Positions 46,963-56,420 of a stretch of DNA of 64,000 bases are shown here, piece after piece (within the stretch, counting starts at the first letter, position 1; every line of letters begins with the position of its first letter). The notes beneath the pieces are model-generated. The model saw only the letters and a list, made by a program, of their open reading frames with translations. It did no database searches and was not told the DNA's origin. The stretch is from Pedobacter cryoconitis (lineage in GTDB: Bacteria > Bacteroidota > Bacteroidia > Sphingobacteriales > Sphingobacteriaceae), in the NCBI RefSeq assembly GCF_014207135.1, contig NZ_JACHCC010000011.1, forward strand, positions 124,001 to 188,000, written 5' to 3'. Made by a program: the position numbers and the translations under genes.

Positions 46963-49863
46963 ATGAAACCATTCAATACCAAATATAGTCTCCTGCTCAT
47001 TTTCTTCCTCTATAGCTACTCAACTAGCTTTGCTCAGCAGATCAGCCCCGTTTTTAGTGACATACAACTTGAGCCTACTGTTGCCTATCTCAAGTATCAG
47101 GGTCAGAGCAGAAGAATGGTCAGACTACTCTTCAAAAACGGAAAGAATTATCTGGGTGGAAAAATAACTGTGTCTTTTAACGGACTGCAGGAAAACCTGG
47201 AAATTCCGATCAGTAAAACCGGTATATCATTATTTGACATTCCTTTACCTGGAGCTCCTGTCCAAAGGACTACACAGGCAACTATAGCTGTTTTAACCGG
47301 TAAACGTACTTATACAGCACACTGTCTGCTCGAACCAGCAAAAGAATGGAGCATCTATATCCTGCCTCATTCTCATGTGGATATTGGTTATACAAATACT
47401 CAATCCAAAGTTCTCCAGTTACACCTGGAAAATATAGACCAATCTATAGCGCTTGCCGCAAAAACACAAAATTACCCAGCCGAAGCTCGTTTTAAATGGA
47501 CCACCGAGGCGATCTGGGTAGTAGATCATTATCTTGCCCAGGCCACTCAGGAAAAAAAAGACAGGTTCTGGGATGCGGTTAAAAAAGGCTGGATCAATCT
47601 GGATGGTGCTTATGGCAATATCAATACCAGTCTGACCGATTCAAAACAACTGATGCAAATGTTCTCCAGGTCACAGAAACTGGCCAGAGAACAAGGTATT
47701 GTGATTAATACCCTTTTCCAGGGTGATGTTCCAGGCGCTTCCTGGGGCCTGGCAGCGCAGACTGAGCAAACTGGCATCAAGTACTTTTTATCAGGCCCCA
47801 ATGCTTCAGACCGGATCGGGAACCTAGCCAAATGGCAGGATAAGCCATTTTACTGGCTTTCTCCCTCTGGCAAACAAAAACTCCTCTTCTGGCAATGTCA
47901 GCCCTATTCTTTAGGTTATCAACTAAAAGGAAACAAAATCCCGAATTTCTTTACGATCAATGAGCCAAAACCATTTTATACAGGTCACCCATCCGAGAAC
48001 TTTCTCGATCCTTATTTATTCAGTTACCTGGATGAGCTGACACAAAAAGGATTTCCTTATGATATGTCTATACTGACCTGGGCTATGAGTGACAATGCCC
48101 CAATAGATCCCGAACTACCGGATGCCGTTAAAACCTGGAATGAAAAATATGCCTCTCCCCGATTGATCATCACCTCAGTCAAGCAGTTTTTCACAGATTT
48201 TGAAAAGAAGTATGCAGCAACGATCCCTTCATTTGAAGGAGATTACACAGAGTACTGGACCGATGGTGTATCCTCTGCTGCCAAAGAAACTGCATTAAGC
48301 AGGAGACGATCAGATCAGCTTAAACAAGCCGATGCCGTTTGGGCCATCCGTAATAAATCTGCCTACCCGGCTAAAGCATTTGAAGAAAGCTGGACAAACC
48401 TGTTACTATTCAACGAACATACCTGGGGAGCATTTAATAGTGTATCCAATCCCGATGACGAAAAAGTGAAAAGTGAATGGGCTGTTAAACAATCCTATGT
48501 GCTGAAAGCAGGAAACGGCGTTGATACTTTAATGGCAAATGCTTTAGCAACTCCTTCAATCAGGGATAACAAAGTTGATGTCTACAATACACTTTCCTGG
48601 TCGAGGACAGGTCTCGCCTATGTACCCGCATCGCTGAGTAAAGCAGGCGATCTGGTCAAAGACGAAAACGGAACCCCTATTCCTTCCCAGCGGTTAAGTA
48701 CTGGTGAACTGGCTTTCTTAGCCCCGGACATTCCTCAGATGGGGAAAAAGACCTTTAGTATCAATCCAGGTAAAGGTTATTCTAAAGGTTCAGCAGCCCT
48801 GTCAGAAGAAACGCTGAGTAATGGCATCTATAAAATATCCATAGCTAAACAGACAGGTAATATTAAAAGCCTGATTAGGATTTCTTCCGGAAGAGATTAT
48901 GTTGCAGCGGATGCAGCGGGACTTAATCAGTACCTGTATATGCCTGGCGATTCTATAGAAAAGATTCAGACCAGTTCTGCTCCCATAATCACCATCAAAG
49001 AAAAAGGCCCCCTGCTGGTCAGTATGCTGATCAGATCAGCAGCACCCGGTACAGAAGGAATCACCAGAGAGATCAGGCTTACTGATGGTCTTGATCAGAT
49101 TGAACTGATTAATACAATTGATAAAAAAGCAGTCCGGCAAAAAGAAAGTGTACACTTTGCCTTTCCCTTTCATGTTCCGGATGCGCAGGTGCGATACAGT
49201 ATTCCATGGGGAAGTGTAGCTGCTGAGACCGATCAGCTACCATATGCCAACAGAAACTGGTATACCATGCAGAGATGGGTTGACCTGTCCAACAGTTCAT
49301 ATGGCATCACCTGGTCAAGCCCTGACGCCCCACTGTTTGAAATTGGGAAAATCACTACTGCCAACTTACTGGGAGGACTCCCGCATGATCCTTTATGGTT
49401 ATCATTTACCCCACAATCTTCAGCTATTTATTCCTGGGTGATGAATAATTTATGGCATACCAATTTCAGGGCCGATCAACAGGGACTGGTTACATTCCAT
49501 TACTATATCCAGGCTCATGAAAATGCATATAACAGTTACAAGGTCAATCAGACAGGATTACAAAATCATCAGCCCCTGCTGGTTACAACAGCAAATGCAG
49601 TAACAGAAAAAGGGCTCCCGTTTATATTTAAAGGAGATAACATCTATATCGAATCATTAAAAAAATCTGATGATGGAAAATCCATTATCGCTCAGCTGGT
49701 CAATTGCGGCGATCAGCTGAGTCAGGTAAATATCGATCCTAAAAACGGGGCATCGCTCAAAATATGGGAAAGTAACCTTTCAGAAACACGCATAAAGTCA
49801 TTAGAGAACCACTTTAACCTTCCTGCAAAAGGAATAATGACAATTTGTATTGATCAACCTTAA
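46963..49863 (+). CDS. GH38 alpha-mannosidase, exported
   Basis: 966 aa from MKPFNTKYSLLLIFFLYSYSTSFAQQ, a clear signal peptide; the in-frame ATG at 46924 overlaps the isomerase gene and is less likely. GH38 markers: YILPHSHVDIGYTNTQSKV (zinc-binding HxHxD-type block), ARFKWTTEAIWVVDHYL, TLFQGDVPGASWGLAAQ (candidate nucleophile Asp), and LLLFNEHTWGAFNSV. The C-terminal beta domains are complete. It should release alpha-mannose in the periplasm, feeding the downstream transporter. Confidence 0.9.
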   Translation: MKPFNTKYSLLLIFFLYSYSTSFAQQISPVFSDIQLEPTVAYLKYQGQSRRMVRLLFKNGKNYLGGKITVSFNGLQENLEIPISKTGISLFDIPLPGAPVQRTTQATIAVLTGKRTYTAHCLLEPAKEWSIYILPHSHVDIGYTNTQSKVLQLHLENIDQSIALAAKTQNYPAEARFKWTTEAIWVVDHYLAQATQEKKDRFWDAVKKGWINLDGAYGNINTSLTDSKQLMQMFSRSQKLAREQGIVINTLFQGDVPGASWGLAAQTEQTGIKYFLSGPNASDRIGNLAKWQDKPFYWLSPSGKQKLLFWQCQPYSLGYQLKGNKIPNFFTINEPKPFYTGHPSENFLDPYLFSYLDELTQKGFPYDMSILTWAMSDNAPIDPELPDAVKTWNEKYASPRLIITSVKQFFTDFEKKYAATIPSFEGDYTEYWTDGVSSAAKETALSRRRSDQLKQADAVWAIRNKSAYPAKAFEESWTNLLLFNEHTWGAFNSVSNPDDEKVKSEWAVKQSYVLKAGNGVDTLMANALATPSIRDNKVDVYNTLSWSRTGLAYVPASLSKAGDLVKDENGTPIPSQRLSTGELAFLAPDIPQMGKKTFSINPGKGYSKGSAALSEETLSNGIYKISIAKQTGNIKSLIRISSGRDYVAADAAGLNQYLYMPGDSIEKIQTSSAPIITIKEKGPLLVSMLIRSAAPGTEGITREIRLTDGLDQIELINTIDKKAVRQKESVHFAFPFHVPDAQVRYSIPWGSVAAETDQLPYANRNWYTMQRWVDLSNSSYGITWSSPDAPLFEIGKITTANLLGGLPHDPLWLSFTPQSSAIYSWVMNNLWHTNFRADQQGLVTFHYYIQAHENAYNSYKVNQTGLQNHQPLLVTTANAVTEKGLPFIFKGDNIYIESLKKSDDGKSIIAQLVNCGDQLSQVNIDPKNGASLKIWESNLSETRIKSLENHFNLPAKGIMTICIDQP

Positions 49864-49869
49864 GAAATT

Positions 49870-51282
49870 ATGAACCTAAAAAATGAAATCCGAGTATCTC
49901 CGGAAAAACCCACTATCTATCTGGTAGCCATTACCCTGGTTGCTACCCTGGGCGGATTGCTCTTTGGTTTTGACATGGCCGTTATTTCGGGCGTATTACC
50001 CTTTGTCAAACAGCAATTCAGTTTATCTCCTGCAGCCGAAGGCTGGTTTGTCTCTTCGGCCCTGGTAGGCTGTATTATCGGTGTTGCCTTCGCCGGTGAC
50101 CTGAGTGATCGTTTTGGAAGAAAAAAAATGCTGATGCTATCTGCCCTGCTTTTTTTGTTTTCTGCCATTGGAACTGCATCTGCAAACAGCTATACCCTAT
50201 TAATATTAGCCAGGATGCTGGGAGGCATGGGGGTTGGTGTAGCCTCTATAGTTGCTCCCTTATATATTTCAGAAATAGCTCCTGCTACGATAAGAGGGCG
50301 ATTAGTTACCTTTTATCAGCTCGCTATCACTGCAGGAATTCTGGTAGCCTATCTAACTAATGCAGGGTTACTCAACCTCTCTTTAAACTATCAACACCAA
50401 TCTCTAGGTAGCCTTTTAGATTATATGGTGATTAAACAAGTCTGGAGAGCGATGTTAGGGCTTGGTGTTATTCCTTCACTTTTGTTTTTCACTGGACTAT
50501 ACTTTGTACCCGAAAGTCCACGCTGGTTAATCCAGCAGGGTCAGCAGCAAAAAGGTATTGCTATATTAAATAAGATCAGTGGTGTAGCTCAAACCTCACA
50601 GGATATACTTCAATTCAAAGAAACACCTGCAAAAGATTCAGGTTCCTATAAGATACTCTTTACAAAAGAAATGAGGCGGCCACTGCTTATCGGATTATTA
50701 CTTCCACTATTTTCACAATTCAGCGGGATCAATGCAATAATCTATTATGGCCCCCGTATTCTGAATGATGCAGGGATCAATATCAGTAATGCACTGCTCG
50801 GACAAATAGTTTTTGGCCTGGCTAATTTTGTATTTACCCTCGTTGCGGTCTGGAAAGTTGACCAGATGGGCAGGCGTCCACTCTATATTATCGGATCTCT
50901 GGGTGCTACTGCCTCCCTGTTTTTTACCGGCTGGTGTTTTTATAGCGGCGCGACAAATAACATAGCATTGGTTATCAGTATTATTTTATTTCTGGCTTGT
51001 TTCGCTTTCTCTATCGGGCCACTGAAATTTGTCATAGCCTCAGAAATTTTCCCAACCAGCATTCGGGGCAAAGCCATGGGTTTAAGTATTATGGTCATGT
51101 GGGTTGCTGATACTATAGTTGGGCAGTTGACCCCGCTATTGCTGGGCTCGGCAGGTGCCGCAGCTACGTTCTGGTTTTTCTCTGGCTGCTGTCTGCTTTC
51201 ATTTGCAGTCGTTTTTAAACTCGTTCCTGAAACAAAAGGGAAGTCATTAGAAGAAGTGCAAAATATCTGGACAGGACATTAA
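49870..51282 (+). CDS. Sugar-porter MFS transporter
   Basis: 470 aa, 12 hydrophobic segments. Sugar-porter signatures: GGLLFGFDMAVISGVLPFVKQQF in TM1, DLSDRFGRKKM between TM2 and TM3, ARMLGGMGVGVASIVAPLYISEIAPATIRG, YFVPESPRWLIQQGQ, and VPETKGKSLEE at the end. It begins 6 bp after the GH38 stop and is the last gene of that operon. It brings a monosaccharide, probably mannose or fucose, across the inner membrane. Its end nearly touches the convergent SMP-30 gene. Confidence 0.93.
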   Translation: MNLKNEIRVSPEKPTIYLVAITLVATLGGLLFGFDMAVISGVLPFVKQQFSLSPAAEGWFVSSALVGCIIGVAFAGDLSDRFGRKKMLMLSALLFLFSAIGTASANSYTLLILARMLGGMGVGVASIVAPLYISEIAPATIRGRLVTFYQLAITAGILVAYLTNAGLLNLSLNYQHQSLGSLLDYMVIKQVWRAMLGLGVIPSLLFFTGLYFVPESPRWLIQQGQQQKGIAILNKISGVAQTSQDILQFKETPAKDSGSYKILFTKEMRRPLLIGLLLPLFSQFSGINAIIYYGPRILNDAGINISNALLGQIVFGLANFVFTLVAVWKVDQMGRRPLYIIGSLGATASLFFTGWCFYSGATNNIALVISIILFLACFAFSIGPLKFVIASEIFPTSIRGKAMGLSIMVMWVADTIVGQLTPLLLGSAGAAATFWFFSGCCLLSFAVVFKLVPETKGKSLEEVQNIWTGH

Positions 51283-51288
51283 TCTGAA

Positions 51289-52173
51289 TTAAGACTGGAA
51301 GAAATTCGTTGCCAGGCCTTTTATATCCGTTTCCACAACAAAAACAGATCCGCTGTCCGGATATTTTGCAGCCATAGTTGAATCCGGCCATTTACTGGCT
51401 GTGGTAATATAAAGTTCTGTCATATTACTTCCCCCGAAAGCACAGGAAGTAACTAGTGGTGCATTGACCCTCACTACACCAATTAGCTCACCGGAAACCG
51501 GATTATACCTGTTCACACACCCTCCCCCCCATATGGCAACCCACAACATTCCTTCCAGGTCGACACACATTCCATCCGGCAAACAACCCTCTTCTTCAAT
51601 TCTAATGATTACACGAGGATTGGCTATTTTTTTATCAGTCAGATTAAAATCAAATGCTTTGATCTCTTTGTCCAGTGAATCGGTATGATACATCACTGTG
51701 TTGTCCGGTGACCAGCAAACCCCGTTAGAAATACTGATCTGGTCAAGCATTTTAGTCAGCTGACCATCGTAGCAATATAACGAACCCTCTCCTGGTTTTG
51801 CCTCTATATGCATGGTTCCAAACCAAAGACGGCCAAGCGCATCACACTTACCATCATTACACCTGTTTGCTGGTTTATCATCTTCCAGCGTAATCAAAGT
51901 TTTAATTATATGATCCCTTAAATCGATCAGCGCTAATGAACCCTGTATAGCGACAACAACCTGATGGCGGTCTGCCGGAACAATTGTCCCCACCTTTTTA
52001 TCCAGTAAATAGTCTTGTTTCTGTCGTGAAACGGGGTCAAACCAGGCTAGTTTTTCGCCTTCTATATCTACATACAGCAACCGCTGAAGTTCAGGATGCC
52101 AGAATGCAGCCTCTCCCAGCAGTAACTTTTCTCTATGTATAATCTTTGCTTCCCAGTTTTGAACCCTATTCAT
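51289..52173 (-). CDS. SMP-30/gluconolactonase-family sugar lactonase
   Basis: 294 aa, cytoplasmic six-bladed propeller. Key blocks: LGEAAFWHPELQRLLYVDIEGEKLAW, KPANRCNDGKCDALGRLWFGTMHIEAKPGEGSLYCYDG (metal-site Asn/Asp), ISISNGVCWSPDNTVMYHTDS and CLPDGMCVDLEGMLWVAIWGGGCVNRYNPVSGE. It hydrolyses aldonolactones such as L-fuconolactone, galactonolactone or arabinonolactone. It is the terminal gene of the oxidative sugar operon, 2 bp after the SDR gene. Confidence 0.9.
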   Translation of the reverse strand: MNRVQNWEAKIIHREKLLLGEAAFWHPELQRLLYVDIEGEKLAWFDPVSRQKQDYLLDKKVGTIVPADRHQVVVAIQGSLALIDLRDHIIKTLITLEDDKPANRCNDGKCDALGRLWFGTMHIEAKPGEGSLYCYDGQLTKMLDQISISNGVCWSPDNTVMYHTDSLDKEIKAFDFNLTDKKIANPRVIIRIEEEGCLPDGMCVDLEGMLWVAIWGGGCVNRYNPVSGELIGVVRVNAPLVTSCAFGGSNMTELYITTASKWPDSTMAAKYPDSGSVFVVETDIKGLATNFFQS

Positions 52174-52175
52174 TT

Positions 52176-52961
52176 TTAATCCTGCATCAAGGCACTTCTT
52201 CCACCATCAATAAGATAAGTTACACCACTGGCAAAAGCAGCATATTCACTAGCCAGAAAAACACACCAGCCCCCAATTTCTGTTGTCGTCCCCAGTCTTT
52301 TTACAGGATGAAGACCAATCGTTTTTTCCTTTTCCTGCTGAGGATCATCAAAAGAATTGAACCAGGTCTGATTACCTGGCGTATCGATAAAACCCGGGGA
52401 AAGACCTACTGTCCGGATGGCTGGCCCCCACTCTATAGCCAGACTTCTGACCAAACCCGTCAGCGCTGTTTTTGTAATATTATAAGGGAAACAACCTGGT
52501 ATTGAACTGAAAGCATGGTTAGAAGACATGATGATGATAGTTCCATCCTGTCTTTCCAAAGCAGGTTTACAAGCTTTAGCCAGCCGCCAGTGTGAAGTGA
52601 GGTTGAGCTGATGATTTTCCATCCATCGTTCCTCCGAACAATTTTCGGCACCTTCAAAAACGTTAGCACCAGCATTGGAAACCAGTATATCAATCCGGCC
52701 ATAACAGGCTAACACTTCTTCAGTCAGGGCATTGATCTGATCTGGCCGGGTCAGATCTGTACAACTATAAACAGCATCTGCACCGGCTAATTTCATTTCT
52801 TCCAGAAAGGCTATCGCTTCACTACTCTCTTTTGTCTCTAATCCACAGCCCGCAATTTTTGCACCGGCCCTGGCAAAAGCTTTTGCAGCTCCGGAACCAA
52901 TCCCCGAAGTCACACCGGTAATTAATGCTACCTTACCACTCAAATCAATCTCAAAAGACAT
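52176..52961 (-). CDS. SDR-family dehydrogenase (sugar or sugar-acid dehydrogenase candidate)
   Basis: 261 aa classical short-chain dehydrogenase. GKVALITGVTSGIGSGAAKAFARAGAKI binds the nucleotide, NAG appears in ILVSNAGANVF, and the active site is SSNHAFSSIPGCFPYNITK (Ser, Tyr-x3-Lys). The C-terminus has the usual FLASEYAAFASGVTYLIDGG. By position it should oxidise L-fucose/galactose to the lactone or act on a later keto-deoxy acid. It lies 11 bp after the dehydratase gene. Confidence 0.88.
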   Translation of the reverse strand: MSFEIDLSGKVALITGVTSGIGSGAAKAFARAGAKIAGCGLETKESSEAIAFLEEMKLAGADAVYSCTDLTRPDQINALTEEVLACYGRIDILVSNAGANVFEGAENCSEERWMENHQLNLTSHWRLAKACKPALERQDGTIIIMSSNHAFSSIPGCFPYNITKTALTGLVRSLAIEWGPAIRTVGLSPGFIDTPGNQTWFNSFDDPQQEKEKTIGLHPVKRLGTTTEIGGWCVFLASEYAAFASGVTYLIDGGRSALMQD

Positions 52962-52972
52962 AATTATAAATT

Positions 52973-54139
52973 TTACACGTAAAAGCCTGGTCTGGGTACA
53001 AGTACACCAGGATGTTTCTCCATTTCCTCTTCAATTAAATCTACCCCAAGACCCGGTCTCTCTGACAAATGTAAACGACCATTACTGATCATATCCTGAA
53101 TAGGGTGAGTGATGATTTCATCCCTCCAGCTTACATCATTGAACATAAATTCCTGTCTGAAGAAGTTAGGTACCGCAGCACATACCTGTGCGCTTGCCAA
53201 TGTAGATAAGGGGCCATTTGGATTATGGGGAGCCAGTAAAACACTATAAGCTTCCATCATCGTAGCCATTCGTTTCATTTCCGAAGGCCCGCCGCAGCGG
53301 GTAATATCCGGCATCATAATATCACAGATGTTTTTTTCCAGTACCGGCCGGATACCATGCCTGGTATAGTGCCTTTCTCCGACACAGATAGAGACATTCG
53401 AAGGAATACGTTCGCGCATTGCCCTTAAAGTATCAGCACTTTCAGGTCCGGCGGGCTCTTCATACCAGGTTATATCCAGTTCTGCCAGTCGCTGGGCCAT
53501 TTTTACTGCAATCCTGAAATTCAGCATCGCATGAGTTTCAATCATAATATCAAAATCCGGCCCTACAGCATCTCTGACAGCTTTACTGACATTAAAAGCC
53601 AGATCCTGCTGTGCTGCGGTAAGCTGAAGGTTAGAAGCCAGGTCTTCGCCATATAAATAATTCGTATGTGCAAAAGGGTCAAATTTTAATCCAGTAAAAC
53701 CAGCTTCTTTCACCTTTAACGCCTGAGCAGCATAATCAGCTGCATTATGCCCGCCACCGGTAAACCAGTAATTTGCATAAAGCAGGATATCTTTCCTATA
53801 GGCTCCGCCAAGCAATTCATAACAAGGTGTTTTTAAAACTTTACCTTTTAAATCCAGCAAAGCCATATCAATTCCACTGATTGCACACAGACTGGCTCCA
53901 TTTGGTCCGATCCAGTTTAAATCACGGTAAAGTTTTGTCCAGATAAAATCGGTGCGCATTGGATCAAGTCCTATAATCCTCTCTCCTGCATGTTTAGCCG
54001 CATGATAAACAATCGGGCTACCCGGCCAGTTGGTGGCTTCACCCACACCGGTATGCCCTGTATCCGTATAAATTTTCAATAAAGTCCAGTTGTACTTCAC
54101 GCCTTCAACCAACCAGACTTTGACCTCAGTAATCTTCAT
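52973..54139 (-). CDS. Enolase-superfamily sugar-acid dehydratase (MR/MLE family)
   Basis: 388 aa. N-terminal capping domain (MKITEVKVWLVEGVKYNWTLLKIYTDTGHTGVGEATNWPG) and barrel with FTGLKFDPFAH, MIETHAMLNFRIA, TWYEEPAGPES and CVGERHYTRHG (metal-ligand acids), PDITRCGGPSEMKRMA and LAPHNPNGPLS (catalytic His). These blocks resemble galactonate/fuconate dehydratases. It would convert an aldonate to a 2-keto-3-deoxy acid. It abuts the GH95 gene without spacing and is followed by the SDR and SMP-30 genes. Confidence 0.88.
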   Translation of the reverse strand: MKITEVKVWLVEGVKYNWTLLKIYTDTGHTGVGEATNWPGSPIVYHAAKHAGERIIGLDPMRTDFIWTKLYRDLNWIGPNGASLCAISGIDMALLDLKGKVLKTPCYELLGGAYRKDILLYANYWFTGGGHNAADYAAQALKVKEAGFTGLKFDPFAHTNYLYGEDLASNLQLTAAQQDLAFNVSKAVRDAVGPDFDIMIETHAMLNFRIAVKMAQRLAELDITWYEEPAGPESADTLRAMRERIPSNVSICVGERHYTRHGIRPVLEKNICDIMMPDITRCGGPSEMKRMATMMEAYSVLLAPHNPNGPLSTLASAQVCAAVPNFFRQEFMFNDVSWRDEIITHPIQDMISNGRLHLSERPGLGVDLIEEEMEKHPGVLVPRPGFYV

Positions 54140-56413
54140 CTATTTATTTTTTAAAACGACCAATGCACCAGGTTTACAGATCAGCTTCATCAAACCATCT
54201 CTCACACTAATTGCTGCACCGGTATTAGAACTTATCACATACTCCTTAAAAGGTAATTTCAGCTTAATCTCACCATCCTTTTCTGCTTCCAGTCTGACTT
54301 CTCTGACTAAACCATCTTTCCTTTTTGCGCTGACCAGTACGGCACCTTCTGCACGAAGCTGGTTAAAAGACAGATCTTTCCATCCAGATGGTACTGCCGG
54401 CATGATTTCAATAAAACCTGCGTAACTCTGTAACAGCATTTCCTGTAATCCAGCCGCAAAAGCAAAGTTTCCTTCCAGCGTAAAAGGCCGGTAGGTAAAT
54501 TTAGAATACCCGCTTTTGGTCTGATCACCGTTCAGATGGAAACTATTTACAGAACAAAATGCTTTAGCAAATATTTCCAGATCTTTGGCTGCCCCCTCTC
54601 CATCCTTAGCTCTGGCCTTCATATTTCCCATCCAGGCATAAGAATATCCGCACCAATAAGCCGGCCCGATACTATCCAACAGATGGATCGTATTTTTAAT
54701 AACTGTTTGTGCCTGCGCCCCATCTTCCCATTTAATTAATCCCAGGGGATGAATAGCCATTGCACTTGAAAAATGACGATGAGACTGGTTATAAGCCATC
54801 GTTGGGGCAAATTTTAATTCCTGATTTGCAGAAAGGGCGTAGTTATCAAATTGTTCATAAATCCCCTTCCAATGCTGGCTTTCCTGTTTCAATCCCAGTT
54901 CATCTGCCAGCTCAGCAGCAGCTTTAAAGGCAAACTTCATTAAAGCCAGGTCGTAATTTGTATTCTGAGGGAACCAGGCTTCCAGACTATTATCATTAAT
55001 TTCAGGACTTGAACTGATCTTTAACTGACGATATCCCTGCTGATTTAAAATCGTAATATCCTCCAGTAATTTCGCCGTAGCTTTTATCCATGGATAGGCC
55101 TTCTGTTTTAGAAAATCCCGATCCATACTATAGCGCCACTGCAGATAATAATGCTGACCTAACCAGGCAGAAACTGTCGGAGAGAGAGAATATTGTACCC
55201 ATCCCCCCATTTCTGTACCATCCAGTGTGGTTACACCCGGCACAGCAATTCCATCACTTTCAAAAAATGTTTTAGTATACCTTTTATAATTCTCCTTATT
55301 CTTTTCCAGGTAATCCAGATAACCCATAGCTTCTTTCAGGTGATTACCACTATAGGCAGGCCAGTAACTTAACTGCGTATTCAGATCATGATGGTAATCT
55401 CCTTTCCAGGGTGGGAGTCTTCCATTATCAGCAGTCCAGATAGCCTGCAAAGATATAGGTGGTGCCCCGGTTCTGGCAACCGAGCCAAATTTATACTGCT
55501 CCAGATACCATTGTTTTTCCAGTAAAGCATCTGGCAGCTGAATAGCCGATTGTTGCCAGAACTGTTTCCACCAGTTTTGATGAGTCCCAAAATCCGTCGT
55601 AAAGCTACCGGCTTTAGCGGTTACCCCTTTAGCTGTAATATCCTTCCTATCTGTAGTATGTCTGGACGAAATACTCCAGCTGCCTTCCATCGTTTTTCCT
55701 GTTTCTTTCCAGCGTACATTAATCTGGTAGCTAAATCCTCCCCAGCCAGACTGATCATAAGTTATACTATGTCCGTCTTTAACAATGGTTCCTTTCGGAT
55801 AACCCAGTCTGGATAAATCATCTCCGCCGACCGGATCTCCCGAATTCTTAACCTGCCCCTGATATTTTGGGGCAACCAGTTCGACGTCAACATTTTCCGG
55901 AATATGATCAAACTTAAACCAGCCCAAAGATTTATCTGCTGCAACAAATGTCTTCAGAACAACCCCATTTACCCATTTCACCTCACATAAAGCGTCATTT
56001 AAGGAGAGGTTCACCGAAGTTACCTTTCCCCAGTTACGCGTATCAAATTCCAGTGCTCCTCCAGGAATTTTAGATGGGGCCGGTTCCCTGTCATAGGGTT
56101 CATCAAAATATTCCTGCACAATCCCATAGTCCTTTTTGTGTACCTGGTCAATAATCCAGTTATAGCTGAATTCTTTGCGGTGAAGCCCTTTCATTGGCCG
56201 CTGGTCCCATAAGTCCGCCCGGTCCAGTGAGAAATGAAGTTTTCCGTCTTTCTGCAAGACCAAAGCCCCCAGCATACCGTTGCCTAAAGGAATAGCTTCA
56301 TCCCATTGTTTAGCCAGCTGATCAAAATGGAGATTATGACCGGATGAAGGTTGTGCGCTTACCTCTTTAAACAATAGTACAGTGACCAGACAGAAAAATA
56401 ACTTTTTAATCAT
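54140..56413 (-). CDS. GH95-like glycosidase (alpha-L-fucosidase/alpha-L-galactosidase type)
   Basis: 757 aa with a signal peptide (LFFCLVTVLLFKEVSAQ). N-terminal AKQWDEAIPLGNGMLGALVLQKDGKLHFSLDRADLWDQR is typical of GH95 and its relatives. The (alpha/alpha)6 catalytic domain has PPISLQAIWTADNGRLPPWKGDYHHDLNTQLSYWPAYSGNHLKEA, LKISSSPEINDNSLEAWFPQNTNYD and HPLGLIKWEDG. GH95 members act on alpha-1,2-L-fucose or alpha-L-galactose. The adjacent sugar-acid genes could process the released sugar. Family assignment is good, linkage unknown. Confidence 0.82.
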   Translation of the reverse strand: MIKKLFFCLVTVLLFKEVSAQPSSGHNLHFDQLAKQWDEAIPLGNGMLGALVLQKDGKLHFSLDRADLWDQRPMKGLHRKEFSYNWIIDQVHKKDYGIVQEYFDEPYDREPAPSKIPGGALEFDTRNWGKVTSVNLSLNDALCEVKWVNGVVLKTFVAADKSLGWFKFDHIPENVDVELVAPKYQGQVKNSGDPVGGDDLSRLGYPKGTIVKDGHSITYDQSGWGGFSYQINVRWKETGKTMEGSWSISSRHTTDRKDITAKGVTAKAGSFTTDFGTHQNWWKQFWQQSAIQLPDALLEKQWYLEQYKFGSVARTGAPPISLQAIWTADNGRLPPWKGDYHHDLNTQLSYWPAYSGNHLKEAMGYLDYLEKNKENYKRYTKTFFESDGIAVPGVTTLDGTEMGGWVQYSLSPTVSAWLGQHYYLQWRYSMDRDFLKQKAYPWIKATAKLLEDITILNQQGYRQLKISSSPEINDNSLEAWFPQNTNYDLALMKFAFKAAAELADELGLKQESQHWKGIYEQFDNYALSANQELKFAPTMAYNQSHRHFSSAMAIHPLGLIKWEDGAQAQTVIKNTIHLLDSIGPAYWCGYSYAWMGNMKARAKDGEGAAKDLEIFAKAFCSVNSFHLNGDQTKSGYSKFTYRPFTLEGNFAFAAGLQEMLLQSYAGFIEIMPAVPSGWKDLSFNQLRAEGAVLVSAKRKDGLVREVRLEAEKDGEIKLKLPFKEYVISSNTGAAISVRDGLMKLICKPGALVVLKNK

Positions 56414-56420
56414 ACCTTAT

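Noticed and set aside
52146-52505. Plus-strand 119-codon frame over the SDR/lactonase junction
   Set aside because: Antisense to two well-conserved genes; composition looks like a shadow frame.
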